A stretch of DNA of 64,000 nt from Bacteroidetes bacterium RIFCSPLOWO2_12_FULL_37_12 (GTDB lineage: Bacteria > Bacteroidota > Bacteroidia > 2-12-FULL-37-12). Shown one piece after another: positions 9,263 to 19,168 of the stretch. The stretch lies in contig MEPC01000024.1 in NCBI GenBank assembly GCA_001769655.1, positions 1 through 64,000 of the forward strand, given 5' to 3'. Below the pieces are notes generated by a model. It was not told the origin of the DNA. It searched no databases and was given only the letters and a program-made list of their open reading frames with translations. Both the position numbers and the translations under genes were made by a program. Positions within the stretch are counted from its first letter, which is position 1; each line of letters begins with the position of its first letter.

Positions 9263-10111
9263 TTGGAAACCACTGATATATTCATCCTCATCTTCACAGG
9301 CACCGCCGGTGGAATTCTCTCCGGAATGCTCGGTGTAGGAGGTGGTGTAGTTTACATTCTTGTTTTGCCTATGGTGCTTCAACACGCAGGGTTTGCTGAC
9401 TCCGAAGTGGTTCCATATATAGTTACCAACTCACTGTTTGCTACTTTCATCGCCGGACTGATTAATGTGATTTTGCTGATCCGTTCAGGATTCTTTTTTT
9501 ACCGTGCTGTTCTATGGTTGTCATTGGATGCCTGCATTGCCGCAGTCATTGTTTATTTTTTTATACTGCCTCAGCCATGGTATTCAAAAGATGTATTTAC
9601 CTTGCTTATCATTTTTCTGATGATACCCATGTCCATTCAATTAATAAGACCCTCGCCAAAAGTTATGAACTCTGACGAAACTGTTCAAAACAATAAGGAC
9701 GAACTTACACCCTTTCAGTATTCAGTAGCCGGCACGTTAGGTGGGCTGATAACGTCGTTATCGGGTTTGGGAGGAGGGTTGATTGTGGTACCGGTTCTGA
9801 ATGTATTGATGAAATTGAATATTAAAAAAGCAAGTTCAGTGTCACTCGGCATGGTGACCATTGTTTCTTTACTGATATCTTTGATTAATTTTTTTCAACA
9901 CCATGAGATAAAACAACCGGAAAATGCCGGTGTGCATACTATTGGTTTTTTGATTCCTGAAATTTCACTGTGGTTGGTTGTGGGTGTATTGGCAGGAGCA
10001 CCTTTAGGTTCTTTCTTTGCTAAAAAAGCATCGGTAGGATTTTTAAGAAAGCTATTTGGAATTTTTTTAATTTTTGTAATTATTAAGAAAATTTTTGATT
10101 TAGTGATTTAA
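9263..10111 (+). CDS. TauE/SafE family sulfite exporter-like permease
   Basis: 282 residues with about eight hydrophobic helices in two homologous halves. The paired glycine-rich signature occurs twice: GGILSGMLGVGGGVVY near residue 17 and GGLITSLSGLGGGLIVVP near 170. This is diagnostic of TauE/SafE (DUF81) permeases. Substrates in the family include sulfite, sulfoacetate and other organosulfonates, and none can be assigned here. The start is a TTG (METTDIF); no in-frame ATG lies close enough to keep the first helix. It reads in the same direction as tsaB but the two are separated by a repeat. Confidence 0.9.
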   Translation: METTDIFILIFTGTAGGILSGMLGVGGGVVYILVLPMVLQHAGFADSEVVPYIVTNSLFATFIAGLINVILLIRSGFFFYRAVLWLSLDACIAAVIVYFFILPQPWYSKDVFTLLIIFLMIPMSIQLIRPSPKVMNSDETVQNNKDELTPFQYSVAGTLGGLITSLSGLGGGLIVVPVLNVLMKLNIKKASSVSLGMVTIVSLLISLINFFQHHEIKQPENAGVHTIGFLIPEISLWLVVGVLAGAPLGSFFAKKASVGFLRKLFGIFLIFVIIKKIFDLVI

Positions 10112-10113
10112 GA

Positions 10114-10154
10114 CCTCACCCCAGCCCCTCTCCAAAATGGAGAGGGATGAGAAA
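10114..10154. repeat. Dispersed palindromic repeat, second copy of the 4155 element
   Basis: The same CCTCACCCCAGCCCCTCTCC arm with an AAAA loop and GGAGAGGG return arm as at 4155-4196. It starts 3 bp after the TauE stop codon. Confidence 0.8.
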
Positions 10155-10202
10155 TTCGTTGAAATTCACGGCAAAAAATAAATAGAACAGAACTGTAACA
10201 AA

Positions 10203-10889
10203 ATGTCATTGATACTCTCCATAGAAACCTCCACCCGCGTTTGTTCGGTGGCACTGCACAGAGAGGGTATCCTATTAGGATTTTCAGATATTCATCTTGA
10301 AAAAACTCATTCTTCACTGCTCAATAAATCAATCAGAGAGTTGCTCGAAAATTGCGGTGTGACACTAAAAGATTTAATTGCGATAGCTGTATCCAAAGGT
10401 CCTGGTTCCTATACAGGATTGAGAATAGGAGTATCTTCGGCGAAAGGATTTTGCCATGCTCTCGATATTCCATTAATCGGAATTTCAACGTTACAAGCCC
10501 TCGCGTTGAGAGCCAGCAGAATACATTCAACACCAGGTTTTTTGTTTGTACCGATGATAGATGCCCGCAGGATGGAAGTATTTTATGCTATTTTCGACTC
10601 ACAGAATAAAAGTATTCGTCCACCGGTTGCCGAAATAATTCAAGAAGAAATTTTTAAAGATTATACTTCCGAATATACATTAATACTTATGGGAGATGGG
10701 GTTAATAAGTGTATTCCACTTTTCAAAGGGAATGAAAAAATTAAAATCGTTTTTGATATTTTACCTTCTGCTGAAACCCTGGGAATTCTGGCATATAAAA
10801 AATATGTAGATAATAAATTTGAAGATGTTGCATATTTTGAACCGTTCTACCTGAAAGATTTTTTATTTAAGAAGCCTGTGCCAGAGTGA
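10203..10889 (+). CDS. tsaB: tRNA threonylcarbamoyladenosine biosynthesis protein TsaB
   Basis: 228 residues with the ASKHA-fold phosphate motif ETSTRVCSVAL at residues 7-17 and the strongly conserved block KGPGSYTGLRIGVSSAKG near residues 64-81, which defines TsaB. TsaB lacks the metal site of TsaD and acts as a scaffold with TsaD and TsaE in making the t6A modification of ANN-decoding tRNAs. The gene is the usual length. The downstream surface-protein gene begins 34 bp later in the same direction but is unlikely to be functionally linked. Confidence 0.95.
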   Translation: MSLILSIETSTRVCSVALHREGILLGFSDIHLEKTHSSLLNKSIRELLENCGVTLKDLIAIAVSKGPGSYTGLRIGVSSAKGFCHALDIPLIGISTLQALALRASRIHSTPGFLFVPMIDARRMEVFYAIFDSQNKSIRPPVAEIIQEEIFKDYTSEYTLILMGDGVNKCIPLFKGNEKIKIVFDILPSAETLGILAYKKYVDNKFEDVAYFEPFYLKDFLFKKPVPE

Positions 10890-10923
10890 TGGATATTGCA
10901 AAAAAATTGTTTAACTTAGCTCC

Positions 10924-12354
10924 ATGTTTTCCGGTAAAAGTTCAGCAATGGGGTATTTTACAATTGTATTTCTGTGCATTTCTCTGAATGGTTACAGTAG
11001 TTCTGTGAGTACCATATCGAATGGTGAGTGGAGAGATAAAAATATATGGAATACAAATGAGATTCCATTTTCTACCGATACAATAATAATTTATCATAAA
11101 GTTGTTTATGACACTTCCCTTATCATTTCTCCTCCGGGAGCTTTGATTATTGAAAAGAATGCAACGTTATGCATTGATGAGAGTTTTACTTTTCAATCAG
11201 GCACTAAGGTAATAATCAATGGGGGGGTATTAAGAGCTGATTCAATGGTTAATTATGGAAAGATTAATGCTTATGACACTTCACTAATTGAATTAAGAAA
11301 AGGATTTTCCGTTAGAGGGTCGATTTCTAATTTTGGTTATAGATTAACTATTAAAGCGGGAGTAAATTTTTCTTGTTATCCCCCCATTGCAAATTTTCAA
11401 ACCCCTAAAGCGGAAATCTGCCAGAAAGATTGCATAGGATTCATAGACGAAACTGATCGTTTGCCCCAAAAATGGTCATGGTCATTTCCCGGAGGAGTTC
11501 CTTCTAACGACACTACTCAAAACCCTGTAAGCATTTGTTACCCATTCCCAGGACAATACGAAGTAAAACTCACCGTTTCAAATTCTGCCGGCACAGATTC
11601 TATAATTAAAAAGGATTTTATTTACGTGAAACCTGTTCCGTCGGTATCTGCTGAACCCGATACAAGTTTGTGTAAGAGTGACACAATTCAGTTGAAAAGT
11701 ACATCCGGTTATTTGAGTGACTGGAGTCCTAAAACCGGTTTGACTTGCTATGATTGTCCGGATCCTTTAGCTTTTCCCGCTGAAAGCATAAATTATCTGC
11801 TTACCATTACTGACACAAATAAATGCTCTGCAACTGATTCTATTCAATTGAAAGTTTTAAGTCCACCTTTAGTTGAATTGGGAAGTGATGCAACCATTTG
11901 CTTGGGTGAAATTGTCAGTTTGAATTCCGGTTCTACAGAATATAATTATTTATGGTCAAACGGAGAAAATAAATCTTCGATTCTGACCAATTCTCCGGGA
12001 GTTTATTGGGTAATGGCTTCCAATCAATGCGGAATAGCGATTGATAGTATTTTTTTAAATCAGGTAGAACAATCTGACTATGATTTTAAAATTCCAACCG
12101 TTTTTACTCCCAACGGGGATGGTTACAACGAAAGGTTTTCAATAAAAGGATTAGAGAAAGCTATCCAATCAGAAATAATAATTTTTGACCGGTGGGGAAC
12201 GAATATATTTACAAGTAATTCAGCTTTTTTTGAATGGGAAGGTTATAATGGGAAGGAAAATCTTCCTGAAGGTGTTTATTTTTATTTATTGAAAACGAGG
12301 AATTGTAAAAATGAAGAAATTGTTAAGAACGGAACGGTTACTATTTTACGATAA
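10924..12354 (+). CDS. Secreted PKD-domain protein with T9SS type B (gliding motility-associated) C-terminal domain
   Basis: 476 residues. A hydrophobic signal segment (about residues 9-26) is followed by a beta-helix-like region (GALIIEKNATLCIDE), a PKD domain (about 155-240, with WSWSFPGGVPS and GQYEVKLTVSNSAGTDS), a second Ig-like block (about 245-385), and the CHU_C/gliding motility-associated C-terminal domain from about residue 392 (PTVFTPNGDGYNERF, then IFDRWG and LPEGVYFY). This tail directs export through T9SS type B. A second ATG at 10948 (MGYFTIVF) would give a tighter signal peptide, so the exact start is uncertain. Likely a cell-surface or extracellular structural protein. Confidence 0.9.
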   Translation: MFSGKSSAMGYFTIVFLCISLNGYSSSVSTISNGEWRDKNIWNTNEIPFSTDTIIIYHKVVYDTSLIISPPGALIIEKNATLCIDESFTFQSGTKVIINGGVLRADSMVNYGKINAYDTSLIELRKGFSVRGSISNFGYRLTIKAGVNFSCYPPIANFQTPKAEICQKDCIGFIDETDRLPQKWSWSFPGGVPSNDTTQNPVSICYPFPGQYEVKLTVSNSAGTDSIIKKDFIYVKPVPSVSAEPDTSLCKSDTIQLKSTSGYLSDWSPKTGLTCYDCPDPLAFPAESINYLLTITDTNKCSATDSIQLKVLSPPLVELGSDATICLGEIVSLNSGSTEYNYLWSNGENKSSILTNSPGVYWVMASNQCGIAIDSIFLNQVEQSDYDFKIPTVFTPNGDGYNERFSIKGLEKAIQSEIIIFDRWGTNIFTSNSAFFEWEGYNGKENLPEGVYFYLLKTRNCKNEEIVKNGTVTILR

Positions 12355-12395
12355 TCAGTTAAAATATTGGAAATATCATTTTCTCTCCCTTGCTT

Positions 12396-13367
12396 TTACC
12401 CATAACCCAATTTTCCTCTCACTCTTTGCAATACAGCCGTTGCAAAATTTCTTACTTTCATGGCTCCTTCTTTTAGAATTTTTTCAATCATTCCGGTGTC
12501 ACTCATCAATTCATTAAAATTCTTCCGTTCATTTCTGAATTTCTCCAATAGTAATCCAAACAATTCATTTTTAGCGCTACCATAACCGAAATTACCGGCA
12601 AAATATTTTTTCCGTAATTCTTCGGTATTGTTTTTATCAGCCACCAGAGAGTAAAGTTTGAATACGATGCATTGGTCAGGATCTTTGGGTTCCGCTACTC
12701 CTTTGGAGTCAGTCACAATGGACATGACTCGTTTCTTCATTGCTTTCTCATCCTCAAAAATATCAATGTAATTATTGTATGATTTGCTCATTTTTTGTCC
12801 GTCAGTTCCCGGAACAGCCATTACGTTTTCAGAAAAGCTTGCTTGTGGCACTACAAAAGTGTCACCATAAATCCTGTTGAAAGTCAAAGCAACGTCTCTG
12901 GTAATTTCCAGATGTTGTTTCTGGTCTTTTCCTATAGGAACAATATCGGCATCATACAATAAAATATCTGATGCCATCAAAACCGGATAAACAAACAAAC
13001 CGGTATTTACCTCGTGAAGCCGGTCTGACTTGTCTTTAAAAGAGTGGGCATTTGCCAGCATGGGATAGGGAGTGAAACAGGAAAGATACCAGGTTAATTC
13101 ACATACTTCAGGAATATCGGACTGCTTGTACAAATACCCATTTTTATAATCAAAACCAAGCGCTATCCAGGCGGCGGCTACCGAAAATGTATTTCTTCTG
13201 ACTTGCTCAGAATTTTTTATTTGTGTCAATGAATGTAAGTCGGCAATAAAAAACAAAGATTCGTTGCGTGTATTGTTGGAAAGTTTTATACCCGGTAGGA
13301 TTGCGCCGAGAATATTACCGAGATGGGGAGTGCCGGTGCTTTGGATTCCGGTGAGGATGCGGGGCAT
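12396..13367 (-). CDS. trpS: Tryptophan--tRNA ligase
   Basis: 323 residues, typical of bacterial TrpRS. The class I signatures are the HIGH-like GTPHLGN at residues 12-18 and KMSKS in GQKMSKSYNN near residue 191. Trp-site residues such as FIADLHSLT and the block YPVLMASDILLYDADIVP are also recognisable. It charges tRNA-Trp. It is convergent with the surface-protein gene on the plus strand (41 bp apart). Confidence 0.96.
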   Translation of the reverse strand: MPRILTGIQSTGTPHLGNILGAILPGIKLSNNTRNESLFFIADLHSLTQIKNSEQVRRNTFSVAAAWIALGFDYKNGYLYKQSDIPEVCELTWYLSCFTPYPMLANAHSFKDKSDRLHEVNTGLFVYPVLMASDILLYDADIVPIGKDQKQHLEITRDVALTFNRIYGDTFVVPQASFSENVMAVPGTDGQKMSKSYNNYIDIFEDEKAMKKRVMSIVTDSKGVAEPKDPDQCIVFKLYSLVADKNNTEELRKKYFAGNFGYGSAKNELFGLLLEKFRNERKNFNELMSDTGMIEKILKEGAMKVRNFATAVLQRVRGKLGYG

Positions 13368-13486
13368 TTTTATTGTTTATTATTGTATAAAGAAATTGTT
13401 GGCATGAACATACCAAAACAAACCATTTTTTATAAAAAACATATAACACTAATCAAAAAATTAAAAACTTATAAGTTTAAAAAAAA

Positions 13487-14689
13487 CTATCCCACTTTCT
13501 CAAAAATCACCGCCGCTCCCTGTCCCACGCCCACGCACATCGTAGCAAGACCAAACTTCACTTCCGGTCTGCGACGCAATTCATGCAACAGTGTCACTGA
13601 AATTCTTGCCCCGCTGGCTCCCAGAGGATGACCAATTGCAATGGATCCTCCGTTTACGTTTCCTCTGTCAGGATTCAATCCCAGCTCACGGATGCAAGCA
13701 ATACTTTGCGATGCAAATGCCTCATTAAGTTCTACCAGTCCGATATCCTCTATAGATAAATTTGCCCTCTTTAATGCTTTTCGCACTGCCGGTATAGGAC
13801 CGATTCCCATAATGGATGGATCCACGCCGGTTACAGCTATCGAACGGACAATGGCAAAAGGGTTGAGGGAATGTTTTTTAACGGTTTCTTCATCGGCAAG
13901 AAGCAATGCCGCGGCGCCATCGTTTATACCCGAAGAATTTCCGGCAGTGATAGTGTTACTGGTTGAAAATGCCGGTTTGAGTTGACTCAGTTTTTCAATG
14001 GGTGAAAAGCGAGGATGTTCATCCGTTTCAAACTTGCTCAACTCCCCTTTTGAATTTTTATATTCTACCGGTACAATTTCATCGTTGAATTTACCGGATG
14101 CCAACGCGTTTTTATATTTTAATTGTGATTGGTAGGCAAACTCATCCTGTTCTTTGCGTGAAATTTCCCATTTCTGGGCTACATTACCTGCTGTTTCACC
14201 CATAGAGAAGGGGTGATGTTTTTCGGATAGTTTTTTATTTATAAACCTCCAGCCAATGGTAGTATCGAATAGTTCAGTTGTCCGCTGAAATGGATTTTCT
14301 GATTTCGACATCACAAAGGGAGCGCGTGTCATGCTTTCAACACCGCCTGCAATGAATATGGAGCCATCTCCACATTGTATAGCCCTGCTTGCATCCATTA
14401 TTGCCTGCAAACCGGAAGCACACAAACGATTTACAGTGACACCCGCCACAGAAACAGGGAGTCCCGCTAATAAAACAGCCATTCGTGCCACATTACGGTT
14501 GTCTTCACCTGCCTGATTGGCATCGCCGAAAATAACATCTTCAATTTCTTCCGGGTTCAGCCAGGAATTTCTCCGGCAGATTTCCCTGATAACAATAGCC
14601 GCGAGGTCATCGGGTCTTACAGAACTCAATGAACCGCCATATTTACCTACGGGCGTGCGGAGGGCTGAGAGGATGAATGATTTTTTCAT
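13487..14689 (-). CDS. Acetyl-CoA C-acyltransferase (thiolase)
   Basis: 401 residues from the ATG at 14689 (MKKSFILSALRTPVGKY). An open frame continues upstream to 14884 but would overlap the divergent DUF4293 gene and adds nothing homologous. Thiolase landmarks: nucleophilic Cys at C90 in VNRLCASGLQA, GGVESMTRAPF, the His of NEAFASQS, the GGSIAIGHPLGASGAR loop and the second Cys in MCVGVGQGAA. It probably works in fatty-acid beta-oxidation or a related degradation pathway (FadA/PcaF type). No other beta-oxidation genes are adjacent, so the chain-length or aromatic specificity cannot be decided. Confidence 0.94.
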   Translation of the reverse strand: MKKSFILSALRTPVGKYGGSLSSVRPDDLAAIVIREICRRNSWLNPEEIEDVIFGDANQAGEDNRNVARMAVLLAGLPVSVAGVTVNRLCASGLQAIMDASRAIQCGDGSIFIAGGVESMTRAPFVMSKSENPFQRTTELFDTTIGWRFINKKLSEKHHPFSMGETAGNVAQKWEISRKEQDEFAYQSQLKYKNALASGKFNDEIVPVEYKNSKGELSKFETDEHPRFSPIEKLSQLKPAFSTSNTITAGNSSGINDGAAALLLADEETVKKHSLNPFAIVRSIAVTGVDPSIMGIGPIPAVRKALKRANLSIEDIGLVELNEAFASQSIACIRELGLNPDRGNVNGGSIAIGHPLGASGARISVTLLHELRRRPEVKFGLATMCVGVGQGAAVIFEKVG

Positions 14690-14747
14690 TTGAAATGCGA
14701 AGGTAGTAAAAAAATGGATATTGAATGGGAATTTATATCTTTGCCCC

Positions 14748-15254
14748 ATGCTCCAACGCCTCCAAACCCTGTTTCTTTGCGGAATTCTCTTTCTCACCAC
14801 CGCACTTTTCTTTGTAGAGATCTGGGAACAAACCAATCTCAATCCTGGACCTGAGGCACCATTGAAAACTACAGAAACGGGCACGCTGTCACTGAATTCG
14901 CTAACGATAATAAAAGCCGGAGAGGGTCAAACACAACTAAATCATTCTACCTTTCTTTTGCAGGTAATTGCCGGAGTCAGCATCCTTTTAACCATTGTCA
15001 TTATTTTTCTTTATAAAAACAGGTTGTTGCAAATCCGAATGGTAAATCTGCTGAATCTGCTCCTCGCCGGATTATTAACGGCTCTGATTTTTGAAATCCA
15101 ATTCGCCGAGAAACAACTTTCGGGAACTATCATAAATAAATCCTATGAGATAGGAACTTTTCTTCCTGCTATTTCCATCATCCTCGGCTTTTTTGCAAAC
15201 AAATATATTCGCAAAGATGAGAAATTAGTGAGGTCTATGGATAGGATTCGGTAA
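14748..15254 (+). CDS. DUF4293 membrane protein
   Basis: 168 residues from the ATG at 14748 (MLQRLQTLFLCGILFL). The reading frame opens at 14721, but the family begins with the M-x-QRxQ motif found here. There are four hydrophobic helices (about 6-24, 77-96, 105-124 and 140-157) and the family's C-terminal signature FIRKDEKLVRSMDRIR-like (here YIRKDEKLVRSMDRIR). DUF4293 is a Bacteroidota-specific family of unknown function, often near rho or DNA-maintenance genes. It is divergent from the thiolase gene, with 58 bp between the two starts. Confidence 0.9.
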   Translation: MLQRLQTLFLCGILFLTTALFFVEIWEQTNLNPGPEAPLKTTETGTLSLNSLTIIKAGEGQTQLNHSTFLLQVIAGVSILLTIVIIFLYKNRLLQIRMVNLLNLLLAGLLTALIFEIQFAEKQLSGTIINKSYEIGTFLPAISIILGFFANKYIRKDEKLVRSMDRIR

Positions 15255-15319
15255 ATTGGAAGTTACATAAGAAAAACTTTTTTTAACTTTAAAATTTCAA
15301 CTCTTATTGATTTAAATAA

Positions 15320-17956
15320 ATGAAAAATCATTTTATATCAAATTGGTTTTTACCATTTACCTTCATCCTGTTTTTCAATAATTTTCTCTCCGCTCAATGG
15401 AATTGGTCTAATCCTCCTCTGGGTGCAAATACCTTAAAAAGCATTTCTATAGTTCCCGGGAAAAGTGAACTTTTTGCCGTTGGGGATAAAGGTACACTGG
15501 TGAAATATAATTTTTCAGGCACCCAACAACAGAAAATATCACTTAATACTGAAAGAAATCTCAATAGTATTGTTTTTACATCCTCTACAACCGGGTATGT
15601 ATGTGGAACCAATAATCTGCTATTAAAAACATCAGACGGAGGTAATACTTGGGTTACACTTACCGCAGAATCTTTTTCAGATGAAGGAGATAATAATTCG
15701 CTTTATTTTTTTAATGACAGTGTAGGATTTCTTACCGGTAATATGAAGAAAATCCTTAAAACTACCAATGGTGGCTTGACGTGGGATACCTTGTCTTATG
15801 ACGTTCAATCGGGCTATCGGGAGTATTATTCCAAAATCTATTTTGTTAATTCAACTCTGGGTTTTATATCCGGTTATAGTAATGTTAATTACACTAAGAA
15901 ATATTTTTTGAGAACCCAAGACGGTGGGAACATCTGGGATACGTTGAATATCGGTAACCGCGTTATATCCAGTATTTCATTTGTTAACGATAGTGTTGGT
16001 TTTATTGGCGGTTCCTATTACAATTTCCCTTACAACTTTCTTTTTAAGACAGTAAATAAGGGTAATTCCTGGGATACAATTACACTTCCTCAAAGCAATA
16101 ACTTACAGACCATTTATTTTATAAATAAAGATACCGGATTAATTTTTATGAACGGATATATTTTCAGGACATTTAACGGAGGGGTAAGTTGGCTATCTTA
16201 TTACGAACCGAATTACTTGTACATGTATTCCGTTGCTTGTTTAACTAAAGATACTTTATTTGCAGTGGGGGAAGGAGGGCTTGTATTGCAAACTGTAAAT
16301 GGTGGCGCTCAGTGGGATCCTATATCTAAAAATAATGTAAATGATTTGGTTGATATTTCGTTTCCAAGTGATAGCGTAGGATATGCTGTGGGAAATGCCA
16401 ATGTATTTTTAAAAACAACGGACGGGGGTTTAACATGGAACAAAGTGAATGCAACTAATTTTATTAACAATCCTGTTAGTTTACATTTTATTTCAGAAGA
16501 CACCGGTTTTGTTACGGGGTATGCGGGTTTATTGCTTAAAACTATTGATGGAGGAATGAACTGGGCAAATCTGAATTCCGGTACTCCTTATTATCTTGGT
16601 GATATTACGTTTACAAGTAAACTCCGTGGCTTTGCAGTGGGTGGTAGCAGTCAGGATTCTCTGGGGGTGGTTTCCAAAACGGAAGATGGTGGGGCTACCT
16701 GGACATCTAACATAATTGCAAAAGATTTTTTTATGGCGGTTGATTTTCCCACTCAGAGTACCGGTTATATCGTTGGAGGTTATACCACCTCTCAAATTTA
16801 CAAATCTATGGATGGGGGTATGAATTGGGCTAAATTATCTTTTCCGGATTCAACTCAGATTGCGGCTGTCCATTTTATAAATGATACCGTTGGTTTTATA
16901 TCTGTTTATAACAAAGGAATTTATAAAACTACCAATGGGGGTATTACATGGAAAGCAAGTACTGCATCTTATCCCAGTGACATTTTTTTTGTTAATGACA
17001 GTACCGGTTATTCTACAGGGGGTTATGGGTTTATTTATAAAACAATTGACCAAGGTGAAAACTGGTTTATCCAAAGTTCACCAACAAATCTCTCGCTCAA
17101 TAAAATATATTTTACCAACCAGCAAAATGGGGTTATTTGTGGTGCTGATGGCGCTATTTTATACACATCCAATAGTGGGAAAAAATGCAATCCTGTAAAA
17201 TTTTCTGCATCCGATACATCCTTTTGTACTCCCGGATATAATATCCAGTTTAACAGTTGGGATTCAGGACAAGATAACTATTCATGGAAAAAAAATGGGA
17301 TACAATGGGGCACCTATAAAAACGGTAACTTAACATTTGATTCAGCAGGTATTTTTAAAATTACGCTTGTAGAGTCATCTCCTGAATGTGTAGATAGCGC
17401 TAATTTGTTAATTTATGCTTTTAAAACTCCTTCTGCATCGTTTGAATCTCAGAAATGGGATGCTGTGACGGTTAATTTTAAACATTCCGATTCTTTGGCT
17501 ACAAGTGTCTGGAAATGGAATTTTGGGGATAGTACTTACAGTACTGTTTCAAATCCCACCCATAAATACAGTGCGGATGGGAATTATAATGTTGCATTAA
17601 AAGTATTTTCAAAAGACAGTTGCAGGGATTCCTCGTTATATTCAATCAATATTAATTCAAGTGTGGATGAAAATGAATTTTTCGATTTTTCTTTTGATAT
17701 TTTTCCAAATCCCGGTACTAATTTAATAACATTATCTTTTGATGTAAAAGAGGCATCCCCTCTCTATTTCAATATTTATGATATTACAGGCAGAGAAATA
17801 AATAAATTTCAGTTTATTCCTTCTGCGCCCGGAAAAGGCATGATAGAATTAAATAACTATTTTAATGTCACTGATACCGGATTTTACCTGTTAAAAATAT
17901 CAAACCAGAAAAAAACAGCGTTTAAGAAATTGATTTATGACTCAGTCCATAATTGA
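15320..17956 (+). CDS. Secreted YCF48-like beta-propeller protein with PKD domain and T9SS type A tail
   Basis: 878 residues: signal peptide 1-25, then about a dozen repeats of the YCF48/photosystem II assembly-factor-like kind, each with an Asp-box such as KTSDGGNTW, KTTNGGLTWD or KTVNKGNSWD and a VGYAVG-type strand. A short Ig/PKD domain follows at about residues 705-775 (WKWNFGDSTYSTVSNPTHKYS). A T9SS type A sorting domain begins near residue 790 (FDIFPNPGTNLITLSF) and ends in KKLIYD. The export signal suggests a surface-anchored or released protein. It resembles the propeller protein at 144-2858 in architecture but uses a different repeat type. Function unknown. Confidence 0.9.
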   Translation: MKNHFISNWFLPFTFILFFNNFLSAQWNWSNPPLGANTLKSISIVPGKSELFAVGDKGTLVKYNFSGTQQQKISLNTERNLNSIVFTSSTTGYVCGTNNLLLKTSDGGNTWVTLTAESFSDEGDNNSLYFFNDSVGFLTGNMKKILKTTNGGLTWDTLSYDVQSGYREYYSKIYFVNSTLGFISGYSNVNYTKKYFLRTQDGGNIWDTLNIGNRVISSISFVNDSVGFIGGSYYNFPYNFLFKTVNKGNSWDTITLPQSNNLQTIYFINKDTGLIFMNGYIFRTFNGGVSWLSYYEPNYLYMYSVACLTKDTLFAVGEGGLVLQTVNGGAQWDPISKNNVNDLVDISFPSDSVGYAVGNANVFLKTTDGGLTWNKVNATNFINNPVSLHFISEDTGFVTGYAGLLLKTIDGGMNWANLNSGTPYYLGDITFTSKLRGFAVGGSSQDSLGVVSKTEDGGATWTSNIIAKDFFMAVDFPTQSTGYIVGGYTTSQIYKSMDGGMNWAKLSFPDSTQIAAVHFINDTVGFISVYNKGIYKTTNGGITWKASTASYPSDIFFVNDSTGYSTGGYGFIYKTIDQGENWFIQSSPTNLSLNKIYFTNQQNGVICGADGAILYTSNSGKKCNPVKFSASDTSFCTPGYNIQFNSWDSGQDNYSWKKNGIQWGTYKNGNLTFDSAGIFKITLVESSPECVDSANLLIYAFKTPSASFESQKWDAVTVNFKHSDSLATSVWKWNFGDSTYSTVSNPTHKYSADGNYNVALKVFSKDSCRDSSLYSININSSVDENEFFDFSFDIFPNPGTNLITLSFDVKEASPLYFNIYDITGREINKFQFIPSAPGKGMIELNNYFNVTDTGFYLLKISNQKKTAFKKLIYDSVHN

Positions 17957-17977
17957 TGTATTTACTAAAAGAAAATT

Positions 17978-18029
17978 GGTATAAGGGCGTAATTATCGTA
18001 TTTTCCCTATACCTTTATCCCCCTATACC
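17978..18029. repeat. GGTATAGGG-type inverted repeat
   Basis: GGTATAAGGGCG is opposed by CCCTATACC and a second CCCCCTATACC. Same family as 9190-9243. It overlaps a short open frame that appears to have no independent coding value. Confidence 0.7.
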
Positions 18030-18182
18030 ATTTTTGGTTCTTAATAAAAATGAGTGGGTAACATATAGGGAAGGTTTTCATAAACGTTTCTTGATTTCTG
18101 AAACATCATTCTTGTTCTATATGTCTTTAAAAAACTTATACAATAACTATTCTGCTGTGTATTATTTCTCACAAATATAAAA

Positions 18183-18270
18183 GTCACGCAAAGACGCAAA
18201 GTACGCAAAGAATTAAGACCGCAGAGAAAAAAAATCATAAATGATTTTTTTCTTTGCGCCTTTGCGTGAC
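18183..18270. repeat. Miniature inverted repeat (GTCACGCAAAG family), copy 1
   Basis: GTCACGCAAAGACGCAAAG is the left arm, then an AAAATCATAAATGATTTTTT inner palindrome, then CTTTGCGCCTTTGCGTGAC as the right arm. Flanks ATATAAAAG and CTTTTATAG extend the symmetry. Related copies: 23129-23223, 23303-23397 and the gene-bearing copy 23681-24170. The rest of the 17957-18399 gap shows no gene. Confidence 0.9.
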
Positions 18271-18399
18271 AACTTTTATAGATGCTTAGCCGCTACCTTA
18301 TAAGTTATTTTTTTCTAATTTACCCTCTCAATTTTATAAAGTGCCCCATTTTTACTAATTTTCACAAACGTATTTGAGCGTAGCATGCATTCAACGTCC

Positions 18400-19155
18400 C
18401 TACGCATAAACCCTCTCCAAAAAATCTCGCATAAACCTGAGTGTTAGTTCAGGCGCTTCCAACATTCCGTTGTGTCCTACCCCATTGAGAAAATGCGCAG
18501 AACATTGTGGAGTCAACATACATAGCGCCGTGCTCACTTCCTGGGGAATAACGGGATCATCCTTACCTGCTATCAGCATAAATGGTTTTTGAAACCTCAT
18601 TAACACTTCCCGGCGGTTTTTTCGGTCCCGCATGGCTTTGCTTACTTCTATTACGGTTTCTTTATTCGTGAGAGAAGCTGTATGCGCATATTCTGAAATT
18701 GTGTTTTTTAAACGTGAAAGGGAGTTTGCAGAAAAAAGGGAAGGCATCAACGTTTGAGTCAACGCAGAAACCCCTCTTTCTTCCACTAATTTAATGGCAC
18801 GGTTCCGGTTGGTGATTTTTTCAGGAGTATCTGCGAAGGGAGATGAATGAAATAGACAAAGACCTGCCAGGAAGTCGGGATATTTTTCTGCGTAAGCAAG
18901 CGATACGTAACCACCCAGAGAATGTCCTACCATCACACATTCATTAACGTTCAGTTCTGTTAATTGTTTATGCACATTTTCTGCCATTTTCTCAATGGAA
19001 ATTCCTTTTACAGAAATAGTATTATCACCAAAACCCGGCAGATCCAGGGCAATGGCATTAAAGTGTGGAGACAGTGATTCAAGAAAAAAGTTCCAGATTT
19101 TTTTTGTTTCGCAGAAGCCGTGAAGAAATACGACTGATGGGGGAGGGGTTTTCAT
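18400..19155 (-). CDS. Alpha/beta hydrolase
   Basis: 251 residues with a complete alpha/beta-hydrolase layout: oxyanion motif FLHGFCET near residues 10-17, nucleophile elbow MVGHSLGGYVS near 95-105 (catalytic Ser in GHSLGG), acid in AGKDDPVIP near 198, and His in GVGHNGMLEAP near 226. Such proteins include MenH/BioH-like and carboxylesterase enzymes; the substrate is not visible. It lies 13 bp downstream of higA on the same strand and may be read from the same transcript, although a functional link is not implied. Confidence 0.85.
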   Translation of the reverse strand: MKTPPPSVVFLHGFCETKKIWNFFLESLSPHFNAIALDLPGFGDNTISVKGISIEKMAENVHKQLTELNVNECVMVGHSLGGYVSLAYAEKYPDFLAGLCLFHSSPFADTPEKITNRNRAIKLVEERGVSALTQTLMPSLFSANSLSRLKNTISEYAHTASLTNKETVIEVSKAMRDRKNRREVLMRFQKPFMLIAGKDDPVIPQEVSTALCMLTPQCSAHFLNGVGHNGMLEAPELTLRFMRDFLERVYA

Positions 19156-19168
19156 TAGTTGAAATAAA

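Noticed and set aside
14690-14884. N-terminal extension of the thiolase
   Set aside because: It would overlap the divergent DUF4293 gene and has no thiolase homology; the family start MKKSFILSALRTP is at 14689.
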